DNA of 11,749 nucleotides from UBA11164 sp002420085 (GCA_031976395.1 DALYLJ010000096.1:1-11749); one strand, 5' to 3'; positions 1 to 6,480 are shown, counted from the stretch's first letter. Notes: generated from the letters alone by a model not told the origin. A program made the numbers and translations.

Positions 1-447
1 GAGTGGCAGGTCGAGCATCTGGCCGGCGGCATGCTGGCGCATGTGTTTGCTTCATGTGATGCGACGCTCGCGCGGACATCGTTCGTGGTTGAACTTGTCG
101 AGCAGTGGGTGCGCAGCGATGACCCGGTCCGCCGTGCCTGCGGTTACGGCCTGCTCTATGAGGTGTCCAAGCGCGCCGGTAAGAAGGCGCCGAGTGAGGC
201 GTTCTTCCTCGCTCATGTCGCGCGGATCGCCGACACCATCGATGGCGAGTCGGAGAACGTCCGTCTGTCGATGGCAACGGCGCTGATGGGGATCGGCAAG
301 CGGACGGCTTCGTTGAACGCGGCGGCCTTGAAGGTTGCGCGGGATGTCGGGCCGATCGCGTTCAGTTCGGTCAGCGGCCAGTGCGAGCCGTTCGATGTCG
401 CGAAGCATCTGGTCACCGAGCGGCTGAAGGCGAAGCTATCGACATGA
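1..447 (+). CDS. DNA alkylation repair (AlkD-like HEAT-repeat) protein, 3' part
   Basis: The frame is open from the first base of the window, so the start lies outside; 148 C-terminal residues and a TGA stop are visible. The protein is all helical, with HEAT-like helix pairs such as WVRSDDPVRRACGYGLLYEV and ESENVRLSMATALMGIGKR. The ending (LNAAALKVARDVGPIAF, then CEPFDVAKHL) resembles the C-terminal half of the small bacterial DNA alkylation repair family (AlkD-like, PF08713). AlkD enzymes are cytoplasmic glycosylases that remove positively charged N3- or N7-alkylated purines, gripping DNA with a HEAT superhelix. The catalytic aspartate and aromatic residues of AlkD cannot be assigned in this fragment, so activity is inferred from resemblance only. 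The gene converges on uppP and shares no obvious operon within the window. A generic HEAT-repeat protein is the main alternative. Confidence 0.6.
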   Translation, partial: EWQVEHLAGGMLAHVFASCDATLARTSFVVELVEQWVRSDDPVRRACGYGLLYEVSKRAGKKAPSEAFFLAHVARIADTIDGESENVRLSMATALMGIGKRTASLNAAALKVARDVGPIAFSSVSGQCEPFDVAKHLVTERLKAKLST

Positions 448-486
448 ACGAGGCGCGAGGTCGGATCGGTTCCTGACCGGGCGAGT

Positions 487-519
487 GGCAACCGGTCACC
501 GGGATGGACGGTTGCTTTC
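487..519 (+). terminator. Possible terminator hairpin after the AlkD-like gene
   Basis: GCAACCG (488-494) pairs with CGGTTGC (509-515), and a G-U pair can be added outside. The loop is 14 nt, and TTTCC follows on the + strand. It sits in the 120-bp gap between two convergent genes, where a terminator is expected. The large loop and short T run make it a weak call. Confidence 0.35.
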
Positions 520-567
520 CGCCAGCCGGATGGACGAGGCCGCCGGGGCGCTGCGGGCGGGTTCGGT

Positions 568-1353
568 TCAGGCAAGCCAGAGCAGCAGGGCTGCGCCGAG
601 TGCGATGCGGTACACGGCGAACGGGCGATAGCTATGGCTTCGGATGAAGCCGAGCAGCCAGCGCACGGCGATGAAGCCGGTGGCGCTGGCGGCGACGAAT
701 GCCGCTGTCAGATGTCCCCAGTGTTCGTTGCTGTGTCCAGGTGACAGAGCGTATTCCAACAGGGCGTAGGCGCTGGCGGCGAACATGGTCGGGATGCCGA
801 CCAGGAATACGAATTCGGTCGCGGCCGGGCGATTGCGGGTGCCGGCAAGCAGGACCACGAAGATGGCGGCGGCCGAGCGCGATGTGCCGGGAAACACGCC
901 GGCCACCACTTGTGCCAGGCCGACCAGGGCGGCTACGGTCCAACTGATCTCGGTGCGATTGGGTCGGCGCTCGGCGAGGTGTTCGGCGAGCAGCATCCAC
1001 AGGCCGCCCACTACCAGTGCCCAGGCGACCGGGGTGAGCGTCTCAGGCAGTTGCCAGCCGGCCAGTCTGACCGGGATGCCGAGTGCGGCGGTGACTGCGA
1101 AGGCCAGGGCGATCTTGCCGAGGTAGCTGCGGTTTTCGGGCTGGCGCAGACCAAACGCCAGGGCGAGCAGGCGCTGCCGGTAGACCAGCACGATCGCCAG
1201 GATCGCGCCAGCCTGGATGACGATGTTGAACAGGTCCGAGCGTGGTCCTAGCCAGTGTTGGGCGATCAGCAGGTGGCCGGTGCTGGAAATCGGCAGGAAT
1301 TCGGTCAGTCCCTCGATCAGGCCGAGCAGGATGGCGGCGAGTGTGTCGTTCAC
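568..1353 (-). CDS. uppP: Undecaprenyl-diphosphatase UppP (BacA family)
   Basis: This integral inner-membrane enzyme dephosphorylates undecaprenyl diphosphate, regenerating the lipid carrier for peptidoglycan and O-antigen; over-expression of family members gives bacitracin resistance. The predicted 261 residues are close to the family's usual ~265-275. Both signature regions are present: the EXXXE-type motif (E14 and E18 in GLIEGLTEFLPISSTGHL, with H27), and PGTSRS at 155-160 with R159, the arginine expected in the active site. Hydrophobic helices span nearly the whole chain. I chose the GTG at 1351-1353 because the family begins right there (NDTLAAILLGLIEG). A GGAG lies about 12 nt upstream, rather far, and the open frame further upstream to 1515 has no family character. 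Transcribed divergently from glnA and convergently with the AlkD-like gene. After PGTSRS the chain reads AAA where most homologues have a Gly/Ala-Ala-Thr. Confidence 0.93.
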   Translation of the reverse strand: MNDTLAAILLGLIEGLTEFLPISSTGHLLIAQHWLGPRSDLFNIVIQAGAILAIVLVYRQRLLALAFGLRQPENRSYLGKIALAFAVTAALGIPVRLAGWQLPETLTPVAWALVVGGLWMLLAEHLAERRPNRTEISWTVAALVGLAQVVAGVFPGTSRSAAAIFVVLLAGTRNRPAATEFVFLVGIPTMFAASAYALLEYALSPGHSNEHWGHLTAAFVAASATGFIAVRWLLGFIRSHSYRPFAVYRIALGAALLLWLA

Positions 1354-1465
1354 GTCGTGGCTTGGCTCCGACGGCGAGGGTCGGCGAATGGTGGTGTGTC
1401 GGGCAGGATACCCGGAACAGGACGGTCCTGAGCCGGTTCGCGATGCTGGCCGGCCGCGCTCAAAT

Positions 1466-1482
1466 AGCACCAAACGGGTGCT
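1466..1482 (+). promoter_or_regulatory. NtrC (GlnG) binding site, strong
   Basis: AGCACC-AAACG-GGTGCT is a perfect 17-bp dyad with 6-bp arms and a 5-bp centre. It matches the NtrC consensus TGCACC-N5-GGTGCA at all positions except the outermost base pair. Its centre lies about 233 bp upstream of the start site predicted for the sigma-54 promoter, a normal enhancer distance. With the site at 1496-1512 it should bind phosphorylated NtrC under nitrogen limitation to activate glnA. Confidence 0.8.
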
Positions 1483-1495
1483 TGTCCTGAAAAAA

Positions 1496-1512
1496 TGCAC
1501 CATTTCGATGCG
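1496..1512 (+). promoter_or_regulatory. NtrC binding site, one strong and one degenerate half
   Basis: TGCACC-ATTTC-GATGCG has a perfect left half-site and a right half matching GGTGCA at four of six positions. Its centre is 30 bp from that of the upstream dyad, about three helical turns. The two would therefore face the same side of the DNA, as in the E. coli glnA enhancer pair. Pairing with the stronger site makes this more believable than it would be alone. Confidence 0.65.
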
Positions 1513-1521
1513 CATCAGGCG

Positions 1522-1547
1522 TATCCATGGCCGCTATCCATGGCCGC
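1522..1547 (+). repeat. 13-bp perfect tandem duplication
   Basis: TATCCATGGCCGC occurs twice with no spacer, at 1522-1534 and 1535-1547. Each copy contains the palindrome CCATGG. It lies just downstream of the second NtrC site, between enhancer and promoter. It may be replication slippage; no binding protein is suggested. Confidence 0.85.
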
Positions 1548-1679
1548 TGTCGGATGTCCGATCGGCCGTCCATCGTGTGTGCGAATTCGCGCGTTGCAGC
1601 CGTGCAATCGCTTGTTCGGCGGTGATTCGACCTTCGATCGTGGTGGTACACGGTCGCCGTCGGTGACGCTTGGAAAGAC

Positions 1680-1696
1680 TTGGCACGATCTGTGCT
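1680..1696 (+). promoter_or_regulatory. Sigma-54 (-24/-12) promoter of glnA
   Basis: TTGGCACG-ATCT-GTGCT matches the RpoN consensus TTGGCACG-N4-TTGCA at 11 or more of the fixed positions. The essential GG (1682-1683) and GC (1694-1695) are separated by the correct 10 bases. The predicted transcription start is near 1707, giving a leader of about 36 nt that contains the ribosome site AGGAG at 1732-1736. Two NtrC-type sites about 200-235 bp upstream supply the enhancer that a sigma-54 promoter needs. No good sigma-70 promoter was recognised nearby. Confidence 0.82.
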
Positions 1697-1742
1697 AGCT
1701 CGGCGGCAACACCCATCCATCACATCAACCCAGGAGACATCC

Positions 1743-3152
1743 ATGTCCGCCGAACACGTCGAAAAGCTCGTCAAGGACCATCAGATCGAATACGTAGACC
1801 TCCGCTTCACCGACGTGCGCGGGGTCCAGCACCACGTGACCTTCCCGGCCTCGATCGTCGAGCCTGCGCTGTTCGAGGAAGGCAAGATGTTCGACGGTTC
1901 GTCGATTTCCGGTTGGAAGGGGATCAACGAGTCCGACATGGTGCTGATGCCCGACGCCAGCACGGCGGCGATTGATCCGTTCATGGATGCACCGACCCTG
2001 GTGCTGATCTGCGATGTCCTCGATCCGGCGACCATGCAGCCGTATTCGCGCGATCCGCGCGGTGTCGCGCGGCGGGCCGAAGCCTACCTCAAGGCCAGCG
2101 GGATCGCCGATGCCGCCTATTTCGGGCCGGAACCGGAGTTCTTCATCTTCGATTCGGTGCGCTTTGCGGTCGAGATGGGCCACACCTTCTTCCAGATCGG
2201 TTCCGAGGAGGCCGCGTGGAGCAGTGCCGACAAGTTCGATGGCGGCAACCATGGTTATCGACCGGGGGTGAAGGGCGGCTACTTCCCGGTACCGCCGACC
2301 GACAGTCTGCAAGACATTCGCGGTGAGATGTGCAAGCTGCTGACCCAGGTCGGCATTGAGGTCGAGGTCCATCATCACGAGGTGGCTACGGCCGGCCAGT
2401 GCGAGATCGGCACGCGGTTCAATTCGCTGGTCAAGAAGGCCGATGAGCTGACCTGGCTGAAGTACATCGTCAAGAACGTCGCCTACCGCAACGGCAAGAC
2501 CGCGACCTTCATGCCCAAGCCGATCGTCGGCGACAACGGTTCAGGCATGCACGTCCACCAGTCGCTGGCCAAGGGTGGTGTCAACCTGTTCACCGGCGAC
2601 GGCTACGGCGGTCTGAGCCAGCTCGCGCTGTGGTACATCGGTGGGGTGTTCAAGCATGCGCGTGCGATCAATGCCTTCACCAACTCGACCACCAACAGCT
2701 ACAAGCGGCTGGTGCCGGGCTATGAGGCGCCGGTGATGCTGGCCTATTCGGCGCGCAACCGGTCGGCGAGTTGCCGGATTCCGTATGTCACCAATCCCAA
2801 GGCGCGGCGCATCGAGATGCGCTTCCCGGACCCGATGCAGTCGGGCTATCTGACCTTCGCGGCGCTGATGATGGCCGGGTTGGACGGCATCAAGAACAAG
2901 ATCGATCCGGGTGCGCCGATGGACAAGAACCTCTACGACCTGCCACCGGAAGAGGAGAAGAACATCCCGACCGTGTGCAGTTCGCTCGATCAGGCGCTGG
3001 CGGCGCTCGATGCCGATCGCGAGTTCCTGAAGGCCGGCGATGTGTTCTCCGACGATTTCATCGATGGCTACATCGCGCTGAAGCATCAGGAAGTCACCCA
3101 GTTCCGGGCGGCGACCCATCCGCTGGAGTACAAGCTGTACTACGCAAACTGA
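1743..3152 (+). CDS. glnA: Glutamine synthetase type I (GSI-beta)
   Basis: This cytoplasmic dodecamer makes glutamine from glutamate, ammonium and ATP, the main entry of nitrogen at low ammonium. The ATG at 1743, six bases after AGGAG, gives 469 residues, the E. coli GlnA length. Landmarks with Met as 1: latch DGSSI 51-55; metal ligands E130 and E132 in GPEPEFF; the GSGMHVHQSL block holding a nucleotide/metal histidine; NRSASCRIP with active-site arginines; and Y398 in NLYDLPPEE, the tyrosine adenylylated by GlnE. Y398 and the length place it in the GSI-beta class, which is controlled by adenylylation rather than feedback alone. A sigma-54 promoter and paired NtrC sites upstream indicate induction under nitrogen limitation. 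glnK and amtB follow on the same strand, fitting a nitrogen-assimilation cluster. Nothing looks truncated or altered. Confidence 0.98.
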   Translation: MSAEHVEKLVKDHQIEYVDLRFTDVRGVQHHVTFPASIVEPALFEEGKMFDGSSISGWKGINESDMVLMPDASTAAIDPFMDAPTLVLICDVLDPATMQPYSRDPRGVARRAEAYLKASGIADAAYFGPEPEFFIFDSVRFAVEMGHTFFQIGSEEAAWSSADKFDGGNHGYRPGVKGGYFPVPPTDSLQDIRGEMCKLLTQVGIEVEVHHHEVATAGQCEIGTRFNSLVKKADELTWLKYIVKNVAYRNGKTATFMPKPIVGDNGSGMHVHQSLAKGGVNLFTGDGYGGLSQLALWYIGGVFKHARAINAFTNSTTNSYKRLVPGYEAPVMLAYSARNRSASCRIPYVTNPKARRIEMRFPDPMQSGYLTFAALMMAGLDGIKNKIDPGAPMDKNLYDLPPEEEKNIPTVCSSLDQALAALDADREFLKAGDVFSDDFIDGYIALKHQEVTQFRAATHPLEYKLYYAN

Positions 3153-3166
3153 GCCTGTGATCGGCG

Positions 3167-3206
3167 GGTCGGTCAGCGGTCGCGAGCGATCCGATCGCTG
3201 ACCGGC
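3167..3206 (+). terminator. Long hairpin in the glnA-glnK gap, no T run
   Basis: Bases 3170-3182 pair with 3192-3204: CGGTCAGCG against CGCTGACCG, then four more pairs inward including one G-U. This gives a 13-bp stem with a 9-base loop, 17 nt after the glnA stop. No T run follows, so it is not a canonical intrinsic terminator. It could attenuate read-through, shield the glnA 3' end from nucleases, or do both. That would fit glnA being made in large excess over glnK and amtB. Confidence 0.5.
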
Positions 3207-3375
3207 AGCCCGCAGCAGTCCTGATCCGCGTCGGTCGGCGCGGTCTGAATCGTGGAAAGAGCCTCCGCGCCAGTCGCCGGTGCGGGCGGGCTCGGCTGTG
3301 CCAGAAAAATGTGCGACGACCTGGGCAGGGAGAAGACAGAGGCAATCCACCGACACCATTCCAGAGGGGAGTGCG

Positions 3376-3714
3376 ATGAAACTCGTTACCGCCATCATTC
3401 GAGCATTCAAGCTCGACGATGTCCGATTGGCCCTGACCGAAGCCGGGGTATCGGGCATGACCGTCACCGAAGTCAAGGGATTCGGACGACAGAAAGGACA
3501 TACCGAGCTGTACCGTGGCGCTGAATATCAGGTCGATTTTCTGCCCAAGCTGAAGATCGAGGTTGCGGTCAGCGAGGCGCAACTCGAATCGGCGCTCGAT
3601 GCCATCCTGGCTTCGGCGCGCACCGGCAAGACCGGTGACGGCAAGGTGTTCGTGGCCCCGCTGGAGCGGGTGGTCCGCATTCGTACCGGGGAGATCGACG
3701 ATGACGCGCTCTGA
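3376..3714 (+). CDS. glnK: PII nitrogen regulatory protein, GlnK type
   Basis: This trimeric signal protein reads 2-oxoglutarate, ATP/ADP and uridylylation state, and plugs AmtB when ammonium is plentiful. The ATG at 3376 follows the purine-rich AGAGGGGA (3363-3370) and gives 112 residues, the exact PII length. The T-loop RQKGHTELYRGAEY carries Y51, the residue GlnD uridylylates. The TGKIGDGK-type nucleotide segment is present as TGKTGDGK, followed by IRTGE near the C-terminus. The ending GEIDDDAL resembles E. coli GlnK (GEADEAAL), and the gene directly precedes amtB, so I prefer GlnK to GlnB. One oddity: the usual IIKPFKL near the N-terminus reads IIRAFKL, so the lysine-proline pair at 9-10 is Arg-Ala. 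No promoter was identified in the 223-bp gap after glnA; read-through or an unrecognised promoter are both possible. Confidence 0.96.
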   Translation: MKLVTAIIRAFKLDDVRLALTEAGVSGMTVTEVKGFGRQKGHTELYRGAEYQVDFLPKLKIEVAVSEAQLESALDAILASARTGKTGDGKVFVAPLERVVRIRTGEIDDDAL

Positions 3715-5047
3715 GGTTTGTTCGGCGGCCGCTGCCGCCCTCCGCCACGCTGGCGTTGCCGCCGTGGTCGGAATGTCGATGGTCGGACCAGCCCTGGCCC
3801 AGGAGGCATCCGCACCGATGGTCGATAAGGGTGATGTCGCCTGGATGCTGGTTTCGACCCTGTTGGTGACGATGATGGCCGTGCCTGGCCTGGCCCTGTT
3901 CTATGGCGGTCTGGTGCGCGCCAAGAACATGCTGTCGGTGCTGATGCAGGTGCTGGTGGTGTTCTCGTTGATCGTGGTGCTCTGGATGATCTACGGCTAC
4001 AGCCTGGCGTTCGGGGGTGCCGGGGCGGTGATCGGGGGTCTGGACAAGCTGTTCCTGTCCGGGGTCGGGCCGGATTCGCTGGCGGCAACCTTCAGCGAGG
4101 GGGTGGCGATTCCCGAGCATGTGTTCGTCGCCTTCCAGGCGACTTTCGCCGGGATCACCTGTGCCCTGATCGTCGGCTCGCTGGCCGAGCGGGTGAAGTT
4201 CAGTGCGGTTCTGCTGTTCTCGGCGCTGTGGTTCACCCTGTGCTACCTCCCGATCGCGCACATGGTCTGGGGTGAGGGCGGTTATCTGCTCGACAAGGGC
4301 GCGCTCGATTTCGCGGGTGGAACCGTGGTCCACATCAATGCCGGTGTCGCCGGCCTGGTCGGTGCCTGGCTGCTCGGAAAGCGGCTGGGCTACGGTCGCG
4401 AGGCGATGCCGCCACACAACCTGCCGCTGACCCTGGTCGGTGCGGCCCTGCTGTGGGTCGGCTGGTTCGGCTTCAATGCCGGTTCCAATCTGGAGGCCAC
4501 CAGTGGTGCCGCACTGGCATTCATCAACACCCTGGTCGCGACGGCGGCGGCGGTGCTGTCCTGGTCGGCGGCCGAGGCGATCGTTCGTGGTCGGGCATCG
4601 GTGCTCGGTGCCGCTTCCGGTGCCGTGGCCGGTCTGGTCGCGATCACCCCCGCCTGCGGCAGTGTCGGGGTGATGGGGGCCTTGCTGATCGGGGCGATCG
4701 CCGGTGCGGTCTGTCTGTGGGGCGTGACCGGTCTCAAGCGCCTGCTCGGTGCCGATGACAGCCTGGACGTGTTCGGTGTCCACGGGGTTGGCGGGATCGT
4801 CGGTGCCCTGTTGACTGGTGTGTTCACCGCGCCCGGCCTGGGTGGCACCGGTGGCGAGGATTTCAGCATCGTCGGGCAGGTGCTGTTGCAGGCCGAAGGG
4901 GTCGGCATCACCCTCGTCTGGTCCGGGCTGGTCGCCTTCGCAGTGTTCAAGGCGGTCGATTTCGTGGTCGGCCTTCGGGTTGACGAGGAAGGTGAGCGCG
5001 AGGGTCTCGACATCAGCACGCATGGCGAGAAGGCCTACGAGATCTGA
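3701..5047 (+). CDS. amtB: Ammonium transporter AmtB
   Basis: This trimeric inner-membrane channel takes up ammonium/ammonia and is blocked by GlnK. The start at ATG 3701 lies inside the glnK end (14-nt overlap), seven bases after GGGGAG, so translation is probably coupled. The 448 residues begin with a signal peptide (likely cut after ALA, about residue 33), as in E. coli AmtB, followed by 11 predicted membrane helices. Residues aligned with E. coli AmtB: twin histidines H211 (GGTVVHINA) and H361 (FGVHG); gate phenylalanines F149 (FQATF) and F258 (WFGFNAGS); recruitment-site W190 and S262; and D203 in DFAGG. All functional positions are kept. The C-terminal tail (LRVDEEGEREGLDISTHGEKAYE) is the conserved cytoplasmic part that meets PII proteins. 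The glnK-amtB pairing is the standard arrangement. Confidence 0.97.
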   Translation: MTRSEVCSAAAAALRHAGVAAVVGMSMVGPALAQEASAPMVDKGDVAWMLVSTLLVTMMAVPGLALFYGGLVRAKNMLSVLMQVLVVFSLIVVLWMIYGYSLAFGGAGAVIGGLDKLFLSGVGPDSLAATFSEGVAIPEHVFVAFQATFAGITCALIVGSLAERVKFSAVLLFSALWFTLCYLPIAHMVWGEGGYLLDKGALDFAGGTVVHINAGVAGLVGAWLLGKRLGYGREAMPPHNLPLTLVGAALLWVGWFGFNAGSNLEATSGAALAFINTLVATAAAVLSWSAAEAIVRGRASVLGAASGAVAGLVAITPACGSVGVMGALLIGAIAGAVCLWGVTGLKRLLGADDSLDVFGVHGVGGIVGALLTGVFTAPGLGGTGGEDFSIVGQVLLQAEGVGITLVWSGLVAFAVFKAVDFVVGLRVDEEGEREGLDISTHGEKAYEI

Positions 5048-5072
5048 CCTGATCCAGTTGGCAGGGCACCAC

Positions 5073-5110
5073 GGCCCGAACCGGCAGTCGTTGCCGGTTC
5101 GGGTCATATC
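5073..5110 (+). terminator. Intrinsic terminator after amtB
   Basis: CCCGAACCGGCA (5075-5086) pairs perfectly with TGCCGGTTCGGG (5092-5103) around a 5-base loop, and two further outer pairs are possible. TCATAT follows, so the T run is poor but the stem is very stable. It starts 27 nt after the amtB stop and plausibly ends the nitrogen cluster. Confidence 0.75.
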
Positions 5111-5416
5111 CGGGGCCGGCGTGGTGATCGCCGAAGTCGCGATCGATCAGGGCGATCACGCGGTCGGTCGGTGGTGCGGGTGAGTAGCTGCTGAAGCCGG
5201 ATCCGATTGATCGGGTGATTTAAGCGCCGATTCACCCCAGCCCGCCCAGACTGGCCTCAACCTGAACCCAGCGACCCCGACCGGCTGTCGGCCCGTCGTC
5301 CGGGATTCGGGCCGAATGCAAGCCTGGGCTTCCCTGATGCCCCGCCCATGGTTACCATCACTTGGCGGGGTGCCGAGTCAGCCTGCCGACCCGCCGATCC
5401 GGAACGAGTGCCGCGC
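5111..5416. other. Intergenic region before the PepSY-phoP-phoQ genes
   Basis: About 300 bp with no recognisable gene. It contains several inverted repeats: GTGATCGCC/GGCGATCAC (5124-5132 with 5151-5159, 18-nt loop), GGGTGA/TCACCC (5213-5218 with 5232-5237, 13-nt spacer) and ATGGT-T-ACCAT (5348-5358). One frame runs open from 5348 into the PepSY-like gene, but its first 23 codons look non-coding. A promoter for the downstream genes must lie here. I saw no convincing -35/-10 pair and no PhoP-box direct repeat. Confidence 0.5.
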
Positions 5417-5716
5417 GTGAATCGCTTCTGCACATTGATCATTGCCGTGTTGCTCGCCGGTCCGGTCGCTGCCAAGGATCGGCCGCCGCCCGAGCGCGAC
5501 GATCACGAGCAGCGCTCGCTGTCGGAATCGGTGCGCCGGGTCGAGCGCAACACCGGCGGGCGGGTGGTCGGTGCCGAGCGCATTCGTGGCGGGCAGCGGG
5601 ATATCGACCGGGTCAAGGTTGTCACCCCTGAAGGTCGAGTCCGGGTGATCCGGCACGAATCGGAGGGTCGCGATGAGCGCGGTGAGGGCGGCGGCAAGCG
5701 AGGCCGCGACGATTGA
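5417..5716 (+). CDS. Small secreted PepSY-like protein
   Basis: This 99-residue protein has a signal peptide (NRFCTLIIAVLLAGPVAA, likely cut near residue 19), so it should be periplasmic. After a charged linker, residues 34-78 (SLSESVRRVERNTGGRVVGA, ending in VKVVTPEGRVRVI) have the helix-plus-beta-hairpin pattern of one PepSY repeat. PepSY domains are thought to inhibit peptidases or act as periplasmic ligand/partner modules. The tail is Gly/Arg/Asp/Glu-rich and probably disordered. I chose the GTG at 5417 because the signal peptide starts there; a second GTG at 5408 is also possible, and neither has a strong ribosome site. It lies 56 nt before the PhoP-like gene on the same strand, an arrangement I associate with xanthomonads, so a role as accessory to the sensor kinase is plausible but unproven. 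Confidence 0.72.
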   Translation: MNRFCTLIIAVLLAGPVAAKDRPPPERDDHEQRSLSESVRRVERNTGGRVVGAERIRGGQRDIDRVKVVTPEGRVRVIRHESEGRDERGEGGGKRGRDD

Positions 5717-5772
5717 GCAGCGAGGCCGATCCGACTGGACCGGTCTCCATGGACCACCGATGAGGAGCGAGC

Positions 5773-6453
5773 ATGCGGATTCTGCTGGTTGAGGACGAAG
5801 CGCCCCTTCGCGAGACCCTGGCGGCACGGCTGAAGCGCGAAGGCTTCGCGGTCGATACCGCGCAGGACGGCGAAGAGGGCCTGTACATGGGCCGGGAGGT
5901 TCCGTTCGATGTCGCCATCATCGATCTCGGCCTGCCGAGACTTTCCGGCATGGACCTGGTGCGTCGCTTGCGGGAGGAAAACCGCAAGTACCCGATCCTG
6001 ATCCTGACCGCGCGGTCGAGTTGGCAGGACAAGGTCGATGGCCTCAAGGCCGGTGCCGATGATTATCTGGTCAAACCCTTCCACGTCGAGGAACTGCTGG
6101 CGCGCCTGAATGCTCTGCTGCGGCGTGCCGCCGGCTGGTCGAAGCCAAGCCTGGAATGCGGACCGGTGAAGCTCGATCTGGCCGCTCAGACGGTTTCGGT
6201 GGACGAGACGCCGGTCGATCTGACCAGTTACGAGTACAAGGTGCTCGAATACCTGATGTTGCATGCCGGCGAACTGGTCTCCAAGGCCGACCTGACCGAA
6301 CACATCTACCAGCAGGATTTCGACCGCGATTCCAATGTGCTGGAGGTGTTCATCGGCCGACTGCGCAAGAAACTGGATCCAGAGGGCAGCCTCAAGCCAA
6401 TCGAGACCGTGCGTGGCCGGGGCTATCGGTTCGCGATCGCTCGCAACGAGTAA
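5773..6453 (+). CDS. phoP: PhoP-like response regulator (OmpR/PhoB class)
   Basis: The 226 residues match the OmpR/PhoB class length. Receiver domain, about 1-118: acidic pair E8/D9, phosphoacceptor D51 (AIIDLGLP), T79 and K101 (LVKPF). The segment ARSSWQDKVDGLKAGADDYLVKPFHVEEL is close to E. coli PhoP (ARESWQDKVEVLSAGADDY), so I name it by similarity. The winged-helix DNA-binding domain occupies about 128-224, with the class-typical SYEYKVLEYLM, recognition-helix SNVLEVFIGRLRKKL and wing RGRGYRF. ATG 5773 follows GAGGAG by five bases. The gene lies 27 nt before the cognate kinase. In enterobacteria PhoP answers low Mg2+, acid and antimicrobial peptides; whether this one does so is inferred. 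No missing residues or truncation. Confidence 0.93.
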   Translation: MRILLVEDEAPLRETLAARLKREGFAVDTAQDGEEGLYMGREVPFDVAIIDLGLPRLSGMDLVRRLREENRKYPILILTARSSWQDKVDGLKAGADDYLVKPFHVEELLARLNALLRRAAGWSKPSLECGPVKLDLAAQTVSVDETPVDLTSYEYKVLEYLMLHAGELVSKADLTEHIYQQDFDRDSNVLEVFIGRLRKKLDPEGSLKPIETVRGRGYRFAIARNE

Positions 6454-6480
6454 GGTCGGCACGCTGCCGCACGGCCGGTC

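Larger units (their letters stand above)
1354..1742. other. Divergent regulatory gap between uppP and glnA (389 bp)
   Basis: No convincing gene lies here. Short open frames in it, for example within 1460-1716 on either strand, have no family resemblance or ribosome site. It holds two NtrC-type dyads (1466-1482, 1496-1512), a 13-bp tandem duplication (1522-1547), the 10-bp palindrome GCGAATTCGC at 1581-1590, a -24/-12 promoter (1680-1696) and the glnA ribosome site AGGAG (1732-1736). The T/A-rich patch around 1485-1505 is the least GC-rich part of this gap. I could not place a confident promoter for uppP. Confidence 0.7.

Noticed and set aside
1594..1607. TTGCA-GCCG-TGCAA dyad as a third NtrC site
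   Set aside because: Spacer and arm sequence do not fit the GCACC-N5-GGTGC pattern; probably a chance inverted repeat.
3280..3312. Possible sigma-54 promoter for glnK (GG and GC spaced by 10 within CGGGCTCGGCTGTGC)
   Set aside because: Only the GG and TGC match; the rest of the -24 element is wrong, and such spacing is common by chance in GC-rich DNA. No NtrC dyad was found in the gap.
3569..5107. 512-codon open frame on the - strand opposite amtB
   Set aside because: Gly/Arg/His/Gln-rich antisense shadow; it ends and begins without relation to promoters or ribosome sites, and amtB is unambiguous.
5124..5159. GTGATCGCC/GGCGATCAC inverted repeat as a second terminator or REP element
   Set aside because: The 18-nt loop and lack of a T run argue against a terminator, and no second copy of the unit was seen in the window.
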